Shown: one piece after another, positions 8,554 to 16,342 of the stretch
Layout of the letters: each line of letters opens with the position of its first letter
Numbering within the stretch: the stretch's first letter is position 1
Virus record (IMG/VR): IMGVR_UViG_3300005435_000054
Coordinates: 1 to 22,638 of that record
DNA: 22,638 nucleotides
Reading direction: 5' to 3' (one strand)
Source: a virus
Position numbers and translations under genes: made by a program
The notes under the pieces: model-generated
The model's input: only the letters and a program-made list of their open reading frames with translations
What the model was told of the DNA's origin: nothing
Database searches by the model: none

Positions 8554-9074
8554 GCGTTAAAGTAACGAGACAGACTACCGAAGCGGGTAAGCATCTATTG
8601 CAAGCCCTGGAAGTGGGGCAAGCGCTTAACAGTACGAAGGTCGGGAAGGTTGGATGGTTCGCCGGGAAATACTATACCGATGATCAAGGACGAACGACAC
8701 CGGTCGCAGCGATTGCAGCACAGAACGAATTGGGAAATCCGAAGTTAGGAATCCCCCCTAGGCCAACGATTCGGCCAACGATCATGAAGCGGCGCGAGCA
8801 CTGGAAAGAAACGGCACGCAAGGCAGCGTTGCAGATACTAAAAGGAAAATCTAGCGATCCGAATTTGATTTTAGAATCGGTAGGGCTAGTAGCAGAGGCA
8901 GATATTCGAACGGCGTACAATGAGATTGAAGCGCCCGCGCTATCGCCACGAACAATTGATGCACGTATTCAGAAGAAAAAGAAAGGGCGACGGTTATTTG
9001 CCGGTGTGACTAAACCGTTGATAGAATCTGGTATCGCGATGAAAACATTAACTAATATCGTTGAGGACGAATGA
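8550..9074 (+). CDS. Neck / head-completion protein, virion-morphogenesis type
   Basis: 174 aa from the TTG at 8550, which gives a 4-bp TTGA overlap with the upstream gene, the junction style used throughout this operon; GGGGG lies about 10 bp upstream. An in-frame ATG at 8499 would add 17 residues (MHVARNSRVSQNRGHFH) and a 55-bp overlap, and cannot be excluded. Visible features: VGWFAGKYY, an AIAAQNELGNPKLGIPPRPTIRPT segment typical of small neck/tail-completion proteins (NE.G....PPRPF-like), a helical middle, and LSPRTIDARIQKKKKGRRLF...TKPLIESG near the end, the pattern of Mu G/HK97 gp10-like proteins. It probably joins head and tail. Function by family resemblance and location. Confidence 0.78.
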   Translation: MSVKVTRQTTEAGKHLLQALEVGQALNSTKVGKVGWFAGKYYTDDQGRTTPVAAIAAQNELGNPKLGIPPRPTIRPTIMKRREHWKETARKAALQILKGKSSDPNLILESVGLVAEADIRTAYNEIEAPALSPRTIDARIQKKKKGRRLFAGVTKPLIESGIAMKTLTNIVEDE

Positions 9075-9445
9075 TACCCGGATCGAACTTACTAAAAACG
9101 GCGCTCGGCTTAATCGCTTCGCAGACCATAACGTATTATCAATTTGTATCCCGAGCGCAAAGCGCAAAGGGGCAATGGGTGCCAACATACGCTTCAGCGA
9201 TTTCGATTAGAGGAAGCTTACAGCCGGTTCCGCGCAATCTATACGAGCAATGGGGCCTAGATTTAAGTAAAAATTATTTTACGTTCTACTCGTTAAATGA
9301 TGTAATCAGTATGCAGCGCGATGTATCGGGCGACCAATTTGTATTTAACAATCAGCAATACCAGTGTGAAGCAAATAACGATTGGTTCGCGATTGATAAA
9401 TGGAAAGGGGTCTTGTGTATCCAAGTACCTAAGACGCTATCGTAA
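9071..9445 (+). CDS. Putative neck/collar protein
   Basis: 124 aa, beta-rich, starting with ATG in a 4-bp ATGA overlap with the previous gene (GAGGA just upstream). The segment SIRGSLQPVPRNLYEQWGLDLSKNYFTFYS near residues 46-75 followed by QFVFNNQQYQCEANNDWFAIDKWKGVLC resembles head-closure/collar proteins, which often contain a 'G.LQPV....Y...GLD....Y...Y' pattern. It lies between the neck-completion protein and the presumed tail terminator. No membrane segments. Role inferred from order and this pattern; a stopper function is an alternative. Confidence 0.75.
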   Translation: MIPGSNLLKTALGLIASQTITYYQFVSRAQSAKGQWVPTYASAISIRGSLQPVPRNLYEQWGLDLSKNYFTFYSLNDVISMQRDVSGDQFVFNNQQYQCEANNDWFAIDKWKGVLCIQVPKTLS

Positions 9446-9979
9446 ATGCTAGATAACGCGATGTACCAAATCGTTTTGCCCATTATCCGGACAGGGCTAA
9501 CGGCGCGTGGGCTAAGCGATGTTGTGGTCACACAATCGGATCAGCCCACGCATCAGGGCGCAGTATCCGCAAGAGCCGTGTATTTATTTAAGATAGGTAA
9601 CGAGCCGTTTGGATATCCTCGTCGCGATGACGTTTGGGGCGGTGCCGCAGAGATACATACGGAGGAGCAATGGGACGAGGCGACTTTTCAAATTAGCGCA
9701 CTCGTTACGGAAAACCCTGCTGATAGTAATTCGTTGACCGCTTCTGATATAGTGAACATTGTAAAAAATATCATGCAGAGCGATGCAACACGAGCAACAT
9801 TGAAGAACGCAGGGCTTGGTATATTACGCATTGCCTCGGTGAGGAATCCGATACTTAAAGATGATCGCGATAACTTTGAAGCCTCACCTAGTTTTGATTT
9901 TATATTAACCGACATATCGACTGATACGAGTGTAAGTCCCGTAGCAAATAGCGTGGTATTTAACATACATCGGGTTTAA
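9446..9979 (+). CDS. Putative tail terminator / gateway protein
   Basis: 177 aa, immediately before the sheath gene, where the protein capping the tail tube is expected. It shows an N-terminal helix (AMYQIVLPIIRTGLTARGL), the strand VYLFKIGNEPFGYPRRDDVWG, and EQWDEATFQISALVTENPADSNSLTASDIVNIVKNIMQSDATRATLKNAGLGILRIA, which fits the alpha/beta terminator layout (long strand, 'TFQI.AL' strand, then a helix across 'ASDIV'). The ATG directly abuts the previous TAA with no strong Shine-Dalgarno, suggesting translational coupling. Called by layout and position rather than by a diagnostic motif. Confidence 0.72.
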   Translation: MLDNAMYQIVLPIIRTGLTARGLSDVVVTQSDQPTHQGAVSARAVYLFKIGNEPFGYPRRDDVWGGAAEIHTEEQWDEATFQISALVTENPADSNSLTASDIVNIVKNIMQSDATRATLKNAGLGILRIASVRNPILKDDRDNFEASPSFDFILTDISTDTSVSPVANSVVFNIHRV

Positions 9980-9992
9980 CAGGAGCGACAGA

Positions 9993-11471
9993 ATGACTAT
10001 TTCCATTAAAAAATACATTAACATTAATTCAAGCGTCGGCGCAGGAAATGCAGTTCCTACTGCTGAGCTGATCGGTCGGTTGTTCACAACGAACCCTTTA
10101 TTGCCTACTAACAGTTTCCTGGAGTTCACTAGCCCCTTGGATGTGGGTAGCTATTTCGGCACCGATTCTGAAGAATATGCTCGCGCAGTTCAATACTTCA
10201 CGTTCATCAACAAGACGGGCGCAACTGCCAATAAAATTTCTTACGCTCGATGGAACGAAGCCGCAGTGGCTCCTACCATCTATGGCGGTCGGCTAACCAC
10301 CACGCTAACTCAGTTTACCGCGATTGCAGACGGTAGTTTAACGATGACTATCGGTGGTGTGACTAACACCATGGCAGGGATCGATCTAACTACGGCTACT
10401 AGCCTCGCCGATGTAGCGACAGCGCTTCAAGCGGCCATTAACGATAATACTGGCACGCAATGGACAGCGGCGACTGTTTCATACAGTGGGACTCGTGCTG
10501 CGTTTGATTTCGTCGGCGGAGACACCGGTGTGGCAGATATTAGCGTATCCGCAACAGGCTCGGGTACTGATCTTCAAGATTTGATCGTATGGAATGCGCT
10601 AGGAATATTCTCGGATGGTGCAGCAGCGCAATCGATCACCGACTTGCTCACAGATTCAGCGGATCAATCAAATAATTTCGGTTCGTTTATTTTCATGCCG
10701 ACGTTAACGATCGATCTGCACGTGGAAGCTGCGACTTGGAACTATGCGCAAAACGTACAGTTCCAATACTATATCCCTGTATTGATCGAAGACTATGCAG
10801 ACTGGAAAGCGGCGTTAATCAATATCGGAATGTGCGCCTTGATTCTTACCGGCGTTGCGGACGAATACCCAGAAATGGGGCCGATGGAAACCATGGCTTC
10901 GACTGATTATTCGCTATCTAACACCGTACAGAACTATGAGTTCCAAGACTATAACTTAACCGCCACTGTGACCACCACAGCGCTATCGAATACTCTTGAT
11001 GCCGCGCGAGTTAACTATAACGGTGCAACGCAAACCGCAGGCGTAAAGCGTACGTTCTTCCAAACCGGCATTTTGATGGGGCCAGCGAATAGCCCTCAGT
11101 ACATGAATATTGCCGCGAACGAGCAGTGGCTTAAAGCTGCGATGACTTCCGAATTGATGAGCTTATTGCTAGTACTAACTCGCATCCCAGCGAATGCCCA
11201 AGGCATCGCTCAGATTCTAACCACGATGCAGGGCGTCATTCAGCAAGCATTGCTCAACGGAACGATCAGTGTAGGCAAGCCATTGACCAGCGCGCAGAAA
11301 TCTTTAATTCTGAGCTTAACTGGCGATCCGCTAGCTTATTTACAGATTCAAAATAGCGGGTGGCGCGCCGGATGTACAGTGGACGCAGTTGCCGGTGTGG
11401 CAACTTACAGCTTGATTTACAGTAAAGATGATGTGATCCGTAAGATCACAGGTAACCAAATTCTAATCTAA
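9993..11471 (+). CDS. Tail sheath protein (DUF3383)
   Basis: 492 aa. The start ISIKKYININSSVGAGNAV and the segments ELIGRLFTTNPLLPTN, FLEFTSPLDVGSYFGTDSEEYARAVQYFTFINKTG and ISYARWNE match DUF3383, the sheath family of this type of myovirus. The C-terminus PLTSAQKSLILSLTGDPLAYLQIQNSGWRAG followed by YSKDDVIRKITG is the conserved inner domain that binds neighbouring sheath subunits and the tube. Its presence shows the tail is contractile. A large middle domain (roughly residues 100-210, Thr/Ala/Gly-rich) probably faces outward. AGGAG lies 8 bp before the ATG, one of the best ribosome sites in the window, consistent with high copy number. Confidence 0.94.
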   Translation: MTISIKKYININSSVGAGNAVPTAELIGRLFTTNPLLPTNSFLEFTSPLDVGSYFGTDSEEYARAVQYFTFINKTGATANKISYARWNEAAVAPTIYGGRLTTTLTQFTAIADGSLTMTIGGVTNTMAGIDLTTATSLADVATALQAAINDNTGTQWTAATVSYSGTRAAFDFVGGDTGVADISVSATGSGTDLQDLIVWNALGIFSDGAAAQSITDLLTDSADQSNNFGSFIFMPTLTIDLHVEAATWNYAQNVQFQYYIPVLIEDYADWKAALINIGMCALILTGVADEYPEMGPMETMASTDYSLSNTVQNYEFQDYNLTATVTTTALSNTLDAARVNYNGATQTAGVKRTFFQTGILMGPANSPQYMNIAANEQWLKAAMTSELMSLLLVLTRIPANAQGIAQILTTMQGVIQQALLNGTISVGKPLTSAQKSLILSLTGDPLAYLQIQNSGWRAGCTVDAVAGVATYSLIYSKDDVIRKITGNQILI

Positions 11472-11483
11472 GGGGCGTGTGTT

Positions 11484-11930
11484 ATGACTCAGTATATACC
11501 TGTTTTCGGCCTACGGGCACATATCGTAGCAAGCACCACGTTTCCTGCGGGGTTTGGCATTACTCAATTCGCTAGCGACGCTGATCCTATAGATTTCCCT
11601 ACGCTTACCATGGGCGATGCAGCCATGGGCGTTAATGGCGATATGGAAGCCTGGTCTGTAGCCGCAGTTATTAAAGCTACAATCAACGTAATCTCAGGCA
11701 GCAATGACGACAAGAATTTACGAGCATTGTTTGAATCTAATCGCGTAGGCGCAGGAAAGCTTGCAGTGAATGATAAGATAACACTTACAGTCGTGTACCC
11801 GGATGGTAGCATCACTACGCTAGAAGGCGGCCAGTGCGCTAACTTCATGCCGAGTCCTTCCGGTACTAGCCAAGGGCGTTTGAAAACAAAAATTTACCAG
11901 TTCAACTTTGAAAATTTAGGAACCAGTTAA
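11484..11930 (+). CDS. Tail tube protein (DUF3277)
   Basis: 148 aa, directly after the sheath. It resembles the DUF3277 tube family: an N-terminal strand VFGLRAHIVASTTFPAGFGITQFASDADPID, the loop LTMGDAAMGVNGDMEAWS, then AVIKATINVISGSNDDKNLRALFESNRVGAGK and a C-terminal YQFNFENLG strand. Hexamers stack to make the rigid inner tube through which DNA passes. AAGGGG lies upstream of the ATG. The stop overlaps the next start by one base (TAATG). Assignment supported by family pattern and sheath-tube adjacency. Confidence 0.92.
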   Translation: MTQYIPVFGLRAHIVASTTFPAGFGITQFASDADPIDFPTLTMGDAAMGVNGDMEAWSVAAVIKATINVISGSNDDKNLRALFESNRVGAGKLAVNDKITLTVVYPDGSITTLEGGQCANFMPSPSGTSQGRLKTKIYQFNFENLGTS

Positions 11931-12367
11931 TGCGAGAGCTACTAGAACGTAAGCCAATCTCTATCGATGGCGTAGAATTTATCTTGTCGAAATTCCCCGC
12001 TTCGGATGGCCGCGACATTATCTGCCAATATGTCCCTTCGGGCGTACCGGTAAAGATGGTGGGCGACTATGCGATTAACCGAAAAATGGCTGATAGAATC
12101 TTAAGCTACGTTGCAGTATCTCTACCCGAAGGTAACGAGGTTCGTTTAACAACGGTCGAACTAATTGATTCGCATTGCGTATCTTGGGAACGTCGAATAA
12201 AACTAGAATTCGCAATGATGGAGTATAATTGGGACGCTTTTCGGGAAGGGCGGATCTCCAGTTTCTTCGGAGATTTCGCCCAGAATATAACCACGTGGAT
12301 TTCGTCAATGTTGACTGCCTCCTTGGGGCAATTATCGCAGAAGACAAAGCCTCCATCCAAGAGTTAA
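11930..12367 (+). CDS. Tail assembly chaperone, first frame
   Basis: 145 aa between tube and tape measure, the universal position of tail assembly chaperones (lambda G / Mu gp41 analogues). Features: the N-terminal KPISIDGVEFILSKFPASDGRDIICQYVPSGVP beta segment, VSWERRIKLEFAMMEYNW in the middle and FREGRISSFFGDFAQNITTWISSMLTASLGQ, then a short Ser/Pro/Lys tail. Such proteins coat the tape measure protein during tail assembly and are absent from finished virions. AGGAA lies before the ATG, with a 1-bp overlap with the tube gene. Its last 139 bp overlap a second open frame (-1 relative) that continues to 12480, so it probably produces or accompanies a second, longer or separate chaperone product. 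Confidence 0.85.
   Translation: MRELLERKPISIDGVEFILSKFPASDGRDIICQYVPSGVPVKMVGDYAINRKMADRILSYVAVSLPEGNEVRLTTVELIDSHCVSWERRIKLEFAMMEYNWDAFREGRISSFFGDFAQNITTWISSMLTASLGQLSQKTKPPSKS
12220..12223 (+). promoter_or_regulatory. GGAG ribosome-binding site before TTG 12229, inside the chaperone gene
   Basis: GGAG lies five bases before a TTG that opens the second chaperone frame. The codon just before that TTG in the same frame is TAA, so upstream translation in this frame cannot feed in. This supports independent internal initiation as an alternative to ribosomal frameshifting. Confidence 0.4.
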
Positions 12368-12480
12368 GAACTGTCTATACGATCGAGGACGCAATGAACA
12401 TGTGGGAAGTGATTGCGATAACTCGGTATAACGAATGGTTAGCGCAGGAGGAAGGGAAAAAACGACCCCCCAGGAGATAG
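12229..12480 (+). CDS. Tail assembly chaperone, second frame (T-like extension or separate small protein)
   Basis: The frame is open from TTG 12229 to TAG 12480 (83 codons) and lies -1 relative to the upstream chaperone, overlapping its last 139 bp. The part beyond the overlap looks like real protein: AIIAEDKASIQELRTVYTIEDAMNMWEVIAITRYNEWLAQEE is an amphipathic helical segment like the 'YxxLxxLYxIxDAxxxxEVxxxxxxNE' second domain of tail chaperones. Expression may be by internal start (TTG 12229 with GGAG; GTG 12295 has no site) or by a -1 frameshift, with TTGGGGC at 12323-12329 as the best slip site I can see. The fusion would then read ...SSMLTASLG-AIIAEDK.... It ends 3 bp before the tape measure start in the same frame. 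Coding status good, mechanism unresolved. Confidence 0.72.
   Translation: MGRFSGRADLQFLRRFRPEYNHVDFVNVDCLLGAIIAEDKASIQELRTVYTIEDAMNMWEVIAITRYNEWLAQEEGKKRPPRR
12323..12329 (+). other. Candidate -1 slip site TTGGGGC in the chaperone overlap
   Basis: In the chaperone frame this reads TTG-GGG-C. The glycine tRNA on GGG can re-pair perfectly with the overlapping GGG one base back, moving ribosomes into the downstream frame (CTT-GGG-GCA). It is not a canonical X XXY YYZ heptamer, because the leucine codon would mispair. No obvious stimulatory stem-loop is visible. Weak candidate, listed as the best in the overlap. Confidence 0.3.
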
Positions 12481-12483
12481 ACA

Positions 12484-13998
12484 GTGGCCTCAGTTTTAGA
12501 AACATTCATAGTCCTATTCAAAGGCGATACTACCGATTTAAAAAAGGGTAGCAAAGACGCCAAGAAAACAACGGACGACCTTCAAAAATCAATCAAAGAT
12601 ACCGACACCGTAGCCGGGAAACTGGGCGGTTCGTTTACGAACATGATCCGACAAGCCACCGGCGCGTTAACCGCTATCGTTGGTGTGGCTACCGTCATTG
12701 GTGGTTTAAAATACGCAACGCACTTTGCAGATCAACTAGGCGAATTGTCCGACGCACTAAGCGTAGATGTCGAAGCGCTAAGCTCTTGGGGCGATGCTGT
12801 TAAAATGTCCGGAGGCACGGCGGAAGGATTTTACGAAACAGTTAAGAGCATGACCGCATCGCTTGCAGATTTTGCAACGAAGGGAACCAGCCGCGCCGCG
12901 CCATTCTTCGTAGAGCTCGGTATTAAGATGACAGATGCGAAGGGTAAAGCGCGAAACTTCATTGACGTACTTCCCGAGATAGCAGCATCATTCGAAAAAT
13001 TAAGTCGATCAGAATCGTTTGGTATCGGGCGCAAGATGGGGCTCGATAACGGTACGATCATGCTCTTACAGAAAGGGCGTAAAGAAGTCGAGCTATTCAT
13101 CGAGCGCCAAAAAGAATTGGGTGTGATCACAAAGAAAGATACCGAGATTGCCGCTAAGTACAATGATACTTGGGATGATACGGTACACGCATTCCGCTCG
13201 CTAGCCGTATCCGCTAATTCTGAAATATTGCCTTTTTTAACTATCGTTGTTAAAGGGTTCCAAGATTTAGCGATACTCTTAAGAGAAAATCCAAGTTTGG
13301 TTAAAGCAATTGGCCTTGCGCTAGGCGGCCTCGTGGCATTCTTCGCGCCGGTGGTTGCGGCTATTGCGGTTGTGGGCGCGGCTATTGCCATACTATACGA
13401 TGATATCCAGGCGTTCCAACGCGGGTCTGATTCGGTTATTGGGGAAGCTGTTAAACGGTGGCCAATACTCAGTGACGTTTTTAGAGGGCTAGGGCAGATA
13501 GCACAGCTTGCATTTAGCCTTATCGGCGCGGGTATTCAACTTGCTGTAACGCTAGTTAAAAAATTCTTCTCATCCATCGGCGATATCCATGACGCTTTTA
13601 TAGAACTGGGAAGTTCCGTTAAAGGAATCTGGGATGGGATCGTACAAGTCATTACCTCCGCTATCGAAACGATCATGGCGGCCGTGGGTAAAGTCGTTGC
13701 GACCTATGAAAAGACGAAAGATTTCCTAGGCTTCGGCGACGCTAAAGCCGTTGAAGTTATTAAAACCGCGCAACAGACCGTAAACTTTGCGTCTACCGCG
13801 CCGATAGGATCAGCGTCCGGCGCTAGCATTGCGAACAGCAGCAAAGCGCTCACGCGAAATACCACAGTATCCGTGGGTGATGTGACCATACAGACGCAAG
13901 CCACAAGTTCCGATGGTATCGCGGCCGAGTTTAATAAATCGTTAGAGGCACAGATTAGGCAAGCGACTAATAATTTTGACGATGGGGTACTGGCCTAA
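12484..13998 (+). CDS. Tape measure protein
   Basis: 504 aa, from a GTG preceded by AGGAG (7-bp spacing). It has an N-terminal Lys/Asp/Thr-rich helical region (DLKKGSKDAKKTTDDLQKSI), hydrophobic segments near 58-74 and 278-304 (LALGGLVAFFAPVVAAIAVVGAAIAIL), a further weakly hydrophobic stretch near 338-358, and a C-terminal TVSVGDVTIQTQA...GIAAEF segment common in tape measure proteins. The family sets tail length and leads DNA into the cell, with hydrophobic stretches thought to engage the inner membrane. At about 1.5 angstrom per residue (general rule), 504 residues imply a short tail of roughly 75 nm. It shares the reading frame of the second chaperone ORF, from which it is separated only by TAG and one codon. 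Confidence 0.92.
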   Translation: MASVLETFIVLFKGDTTDLKKGSKDAKKTTDDLQKSIKDTDTVAGKLGGSFTNMIRQATGALTAIVGVATVIGGLKYATHFADQLGELSDALSVDVEALSSWGDAVKMSGGTAEGFYETVKSMTASLADFATKGTSRAAPFFVELGIKMTDAKGKARNFIDVLPEIAASFEKLSRSESFGIGRKMGLDNGTIMLLQKGRKEVELFIERQKELGVITKKDTEIAAKYNDTWDDTVHAFRSLAVSANSEILPFLTIVVKGFQDLAILLRENPSLVKAIGLALGGLVAFFAPVVAAIAVVGAAIAILYDDIQAFQRGSDSVIGEAVKRWPILSDVFRGLGQIAQLAFSLIGAGIQLAVTLVKKFFSSIGDIHDAFIELGSSVKGIWDGIVQVITSAIETIMAAVGKVVATYEKTKDFLGFGDAKAVEVIKTAQQTVNFASTAPIGSASGASIANSSKALTRNTTVSVGDVTIQTQATSSDGIAAEFNKSLEAQIRQATNNFDDGVLA

Positions 13999-14552
13999 TG
14001 TCGATTGAGCAAGTGATAGCATTAGCAACTTCCGCTATTCCCTCGAAAGCGATCGATGTGGTGGGCGTCTATACGAAAGATTTTATGCAAGTTTTCCCTA
14101 GCGCTCGTCCCATGAAAGCTGAAGTTAAAGAAGGGCTGAAACCGGCTGAGAGCCCGCGCGAGAATGGAACGCTAGCCACGGATCATGTTATCTATCTGCC
14201 TACTGAGATAACGATGTACATGTTCTTGCAACCGGGACAGTACCAAGCGACGTATAAAACGATTCAACAGCTGCACCGAAGCGCCACGTTACTTGTCGTA
14301 CAGACTCGAACTGGGTCTTACGAGAATCAGATCATCGCGGATATGCCCCACACCGAGGGGCCTGATATCTACAACACAATTACCCTCGTTATGAAGCTGC
14401 ACGAAACGCAAACGGTAACAGCTACGTTCGCCCCGGTTCCGGCAGATCCATCGAGTAAGTCTACGGTGAATAGGGGGACGGTAAACGGCAAGGACGTGAC
14501 ATCGACGACCACAAACAATCCGTCATGGATTCATAAACAGGCATTCGGATGA
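13998..14552 (+). CDS. Baseplate protein, Dit-like N-terminal domain
   Basis: 184 aa following the tape measure with a 1-bp TAATG overlap. FSxARPMKAEVKEGLKPAESPRENGTLATDHVIYLPTEITMYMFL resembles the Dit-like domain found in myovirus baseplate proteins (strand - 'MxxPxxxxxxGxxVTDHxxxxPxxVxLxxxL'), with LHRSATLLVVQTRTGSYENQIIADMPHTEGPDIYNTITLVMKLHETQTV continuing the fold. The last 35 residues are Ser/Thr/Asn-rich and probably flexible. It should form a ring around the base of the tube connecting hub and wedges. Domain recognition is good; its exact ring position is inferred from order. Confidence 0.82.
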   Translation: MSIEQVIALATSAIPSKAIDVVGVYTKDFMQVFPSARPMKAEVKEGLKPAESPRENGTLATDHVIYLPTEITMYMFLQPGQYQATYKTIQQLHRSATLLVVQTRTGSYENQIIADMPHTEGPDIYNTITLVMKLHETQTVTATFAPVPADPSSKSTVNRGTVNGKDVTSTTTNNPSWIHKQAFG

Positions 14553-14863
14553 TAGAGATACCTTTAGCTGCAATCCCCAACCAAACGCTATCGATACGGT
14601 TGAATAATAGCTTTTATAATGTGGCGCTTAAATTCGTATCGACCGTCATGGCCGTCGATGTCACAAGAGATAATATGCTGTTGGTGCAAGGGCAACGCGT
14701 AGTGAGCGGGTTTCCAATAATCCCGTACGAATATCTTTGGGAAGATAGTGGGAATTTTGCGATCATCACACGGGCAGGGGATTACCCGATTTATACAGAG
14801 TTTGGAATCTCTCAGTATTTATTGTTCGCTACAACTGCCGAAATCGAGGCATTAAATGGCTGA
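14549..14863 (+). CDS. Baseplate plug protein, Pam3 gp18-like
   Basis: 104 aa, ATGA overlap with the previous gene. The pattern IEIPLAAIPNQTLSIRLNNSFYNVALKF..., then AVDVTRDNMLLVQGQRVVSGFPIIPYEYL and GNFAIITRAGDYPIYTEFGISQYLLFAT is the small beta-barrel baseplate family typified by the plug protein of cyanophage Pam3. It is thought to sit at the centre of the hub and close the tube. The length fits the family. The 3' end overlaps the hub gene by 8 bp. Confidence 0.84.
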   Translation: MIEIPLAAIPNQTLSIRLNNSFYNVALKFVSTVMAVDVTRDNMLLVQGQRVVSGFPIIPYEYLWEDSGNFAIITRAGDYPIYTEFGISQYLLFATTAEIEALNG

Positions 14864-15683
14864 TATCGACCTACGCGTTATCAAAGTAGGTATTGAGGTG
14901 GATGGGCTACTGAAGGTGTATAGCGGACCGTTGGCGATATCCTGCACCGGAACGAAGTATGCGAACGCGCTACAGAACGAAGCCGAAGTAAAGATCGCCA
15001 ATCTTGATCGGGCGACGATGGATTACATCCTAACGGAGACATCGCCGTTCAATCTGAATAAGACGCACAAGCGTGTGACTATCGAAGCGGGACGGGTGAG
15101 TTACGGGACATCACAAATTTTCATCGGAAATATCGTGTCGTCGGCTCCGTCACAGCCGCCCGATATTGTGTTAACGTTAAAGTGCCTTACGGGGAATTTC
15201 GAAAAGGGAAAAATTGTTTCGAGTAGCCAACCAGGGAAAGCGAAGCTATCTAGTATTAGCCAGCAGGTAGCGAAAGATTTAGGTGTGACTTTAAATTTCC
15301 AAGCCCAAGATAAGCAAATTAGTAACTACACATATTCAGGCGCTGCGTTAAAACAGGTCGATCAGCTAAACAGCATGGGGCAAGTTACTGCCTATATCGA
15401 TGATGGGGTGCTGGTTGTTAAGCCGCTAAATTTACCGTTGCCCAACGTCGTGACGATTGTAAACGCAGATACAGGTTTGGTGGGAATTCCGGAGCTAACA
15501 GAGCAAGGGATTAAGGTTACTTTCTACTTAGATGGGCAAACTACATTGGGAGGCATACTCCGGTTAACCAGTAAATTATACCCGGCAGTAAATGGGGATT
15601 ACGTTATTTATAAACTCGGGTTTAATATTACTACTCGAGATACCGCGTTCTATTGGATCGCAGAAGGAAAGAGACTTGTATGA
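14856..15683 (+). CDS. Baseplate hub protein
   Basis: 275 aa, ATG with GAGG 6 bp upstream. The N-terminal part (RVIKVGIEVDGLLKVYSGPLAISCTGTKYANALQNEAEVKIANLDRATMDYI) and the central beta-rich LKCLTGNFEKGKIVS / ISQQVAKDLGVTLNFQAQDKQISNYTYSG region, then AYIDDGVLVVKPL and LTEQGIKVTFYLDGQTTLGGILRLTS, give the layout of hub proteins of gp27/gpD type reduced to a minimal size, as in Pam3-like phages. It should form the trimeric adaptor between the hexameric tube and the spike. It is encoded directly before the spike gene, with a 4-bp ATGA overlap. Confidence 0.85.
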   Translation: MADIDLRVIKVGIEVDGLLKVYSGPLAISCTGTKYANALQNEAEVKIANLDRATMDYILTETSPFNLNKTHKRVTIEAGRVSYGTSQIFIGNIVSSAPSQPPDIVLTLKCLTGNFEKGKIVSSSQPGKAKLSSISQQVAKDLGVTLNFQAQDKQISNYTYSGAALKQVDQLNSMGQVTAYIDDGVLVVKPLNLPLPNVVTIVNADTGLVGIPELTEQGIKVTFYLDGQTTLGGILRLTSKLYPAVNGDYVIYKLGFNITTRDTAFYWIAEGKRLV

Positions 15684-16342
15684 CGACTGAAAATGCAAAT
15701 CCATCGATATCCACCGATCCCGCGAGTAATGATAGCTTAGCGGGCGTTTTCGCGTTCGTCTTTAAGAAGATGATGCAATCGGTATCGGGAGTCACGCCCG
15801 CGAAAGTTATAAGCTTTCAGTCTGGGCCGCCCGACTATGTACGCGTACAGCCGCAAATACAGATAGTAGATACTAATAAGGTAGCTCAGTCGCGAGGGCA
15901 AATCGCAGAAGTTCCTGTTTGCCCGATCGGCGCAGGCGGGATGCTTCTTCGGTTTAATCTTAAAGAGGGCGACACGGGCTTGCTATTCGCCTGTGATAGG
16001 GACATTTCGTTATTCATGCAGTCAGGTAATGAGTCTCCGCCCAATACCGATAGGATAAAAGATTTTTCGAGCAGTTTCTTTTTACCGCTCGTTATGCGTG
16101 ACTACACAATTAACGGCGAAGACGCGGAAAATGCTGTGCTACAAACGGCGGACGGTTCTATCCGAATCGCTATATTTCCTGATAAGATAAAAGCAACGGG
16201 GCCTTTTGAATTCGACGGGCCAGTTACGATGAATGAAACATTAACGATTACCGGGCGAACGATTATCCACGGTGACTTAAATACCGGGGCTAACATTACA
16301 GCTGCCGGAACAATTATGCAGGGGATACCGATACCGCCATGA
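15680..16342 (+). CDS. Baseplate central spike (Gp138 N-terminal domain)
   Basis: 220 aa from ATG 15680, which makes an ATGA overlap with the hub gene. An in-frame TTG at 15653 would add nine residues and is less likely. Residues about 38-125 (VISFQSGPPDYVRVQPQIQIVD..., VPVCPIGAGGMLLRFNLKEGDTGLLFACDRDISLFM) form the OB-fold of Gp138-type spike proteins. Residues about 153-220 (ADGSIRIAIFPDKIKATGPFEFDGPVTMNETLTITGRTIIHGDLNTGANITAAGTI) read as short repeated beta strands, as in a trimeric beta-helix tip. The protein should pierce the outer membrane at contraction. No lysozyme domain is fused to it and no terminal HxH metal motif is visible at the tip. Confidence 0.88.
   Translation: MTTENANPSISTDPASNDSLAGVFAFVFKKMMQSVSGVTPAKVISFQSGPPDYVRVQPQIQIVDTNKVAQSRGQIAEVPVCPIGAGGMLLRFNLKEGDTGLLFACDRDISLFMQSGNESPPNTDRIKDFSSSFFLPLVMRDYTINGEDAENAVLQTADGSIRIAIFPDKIKATGPFEFDGPVTMNETLTITGRTIIHGDLNTGANITAAGTIMQGIPIPP

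Noticed and set aside
4355-11668. Recurrent GCCGCAGT octamer as a dispersed regulatory motif
   Set aside because: The copies I checked fall in frame on Ala-Ala-Val codons within genes, so codon preference explains them.
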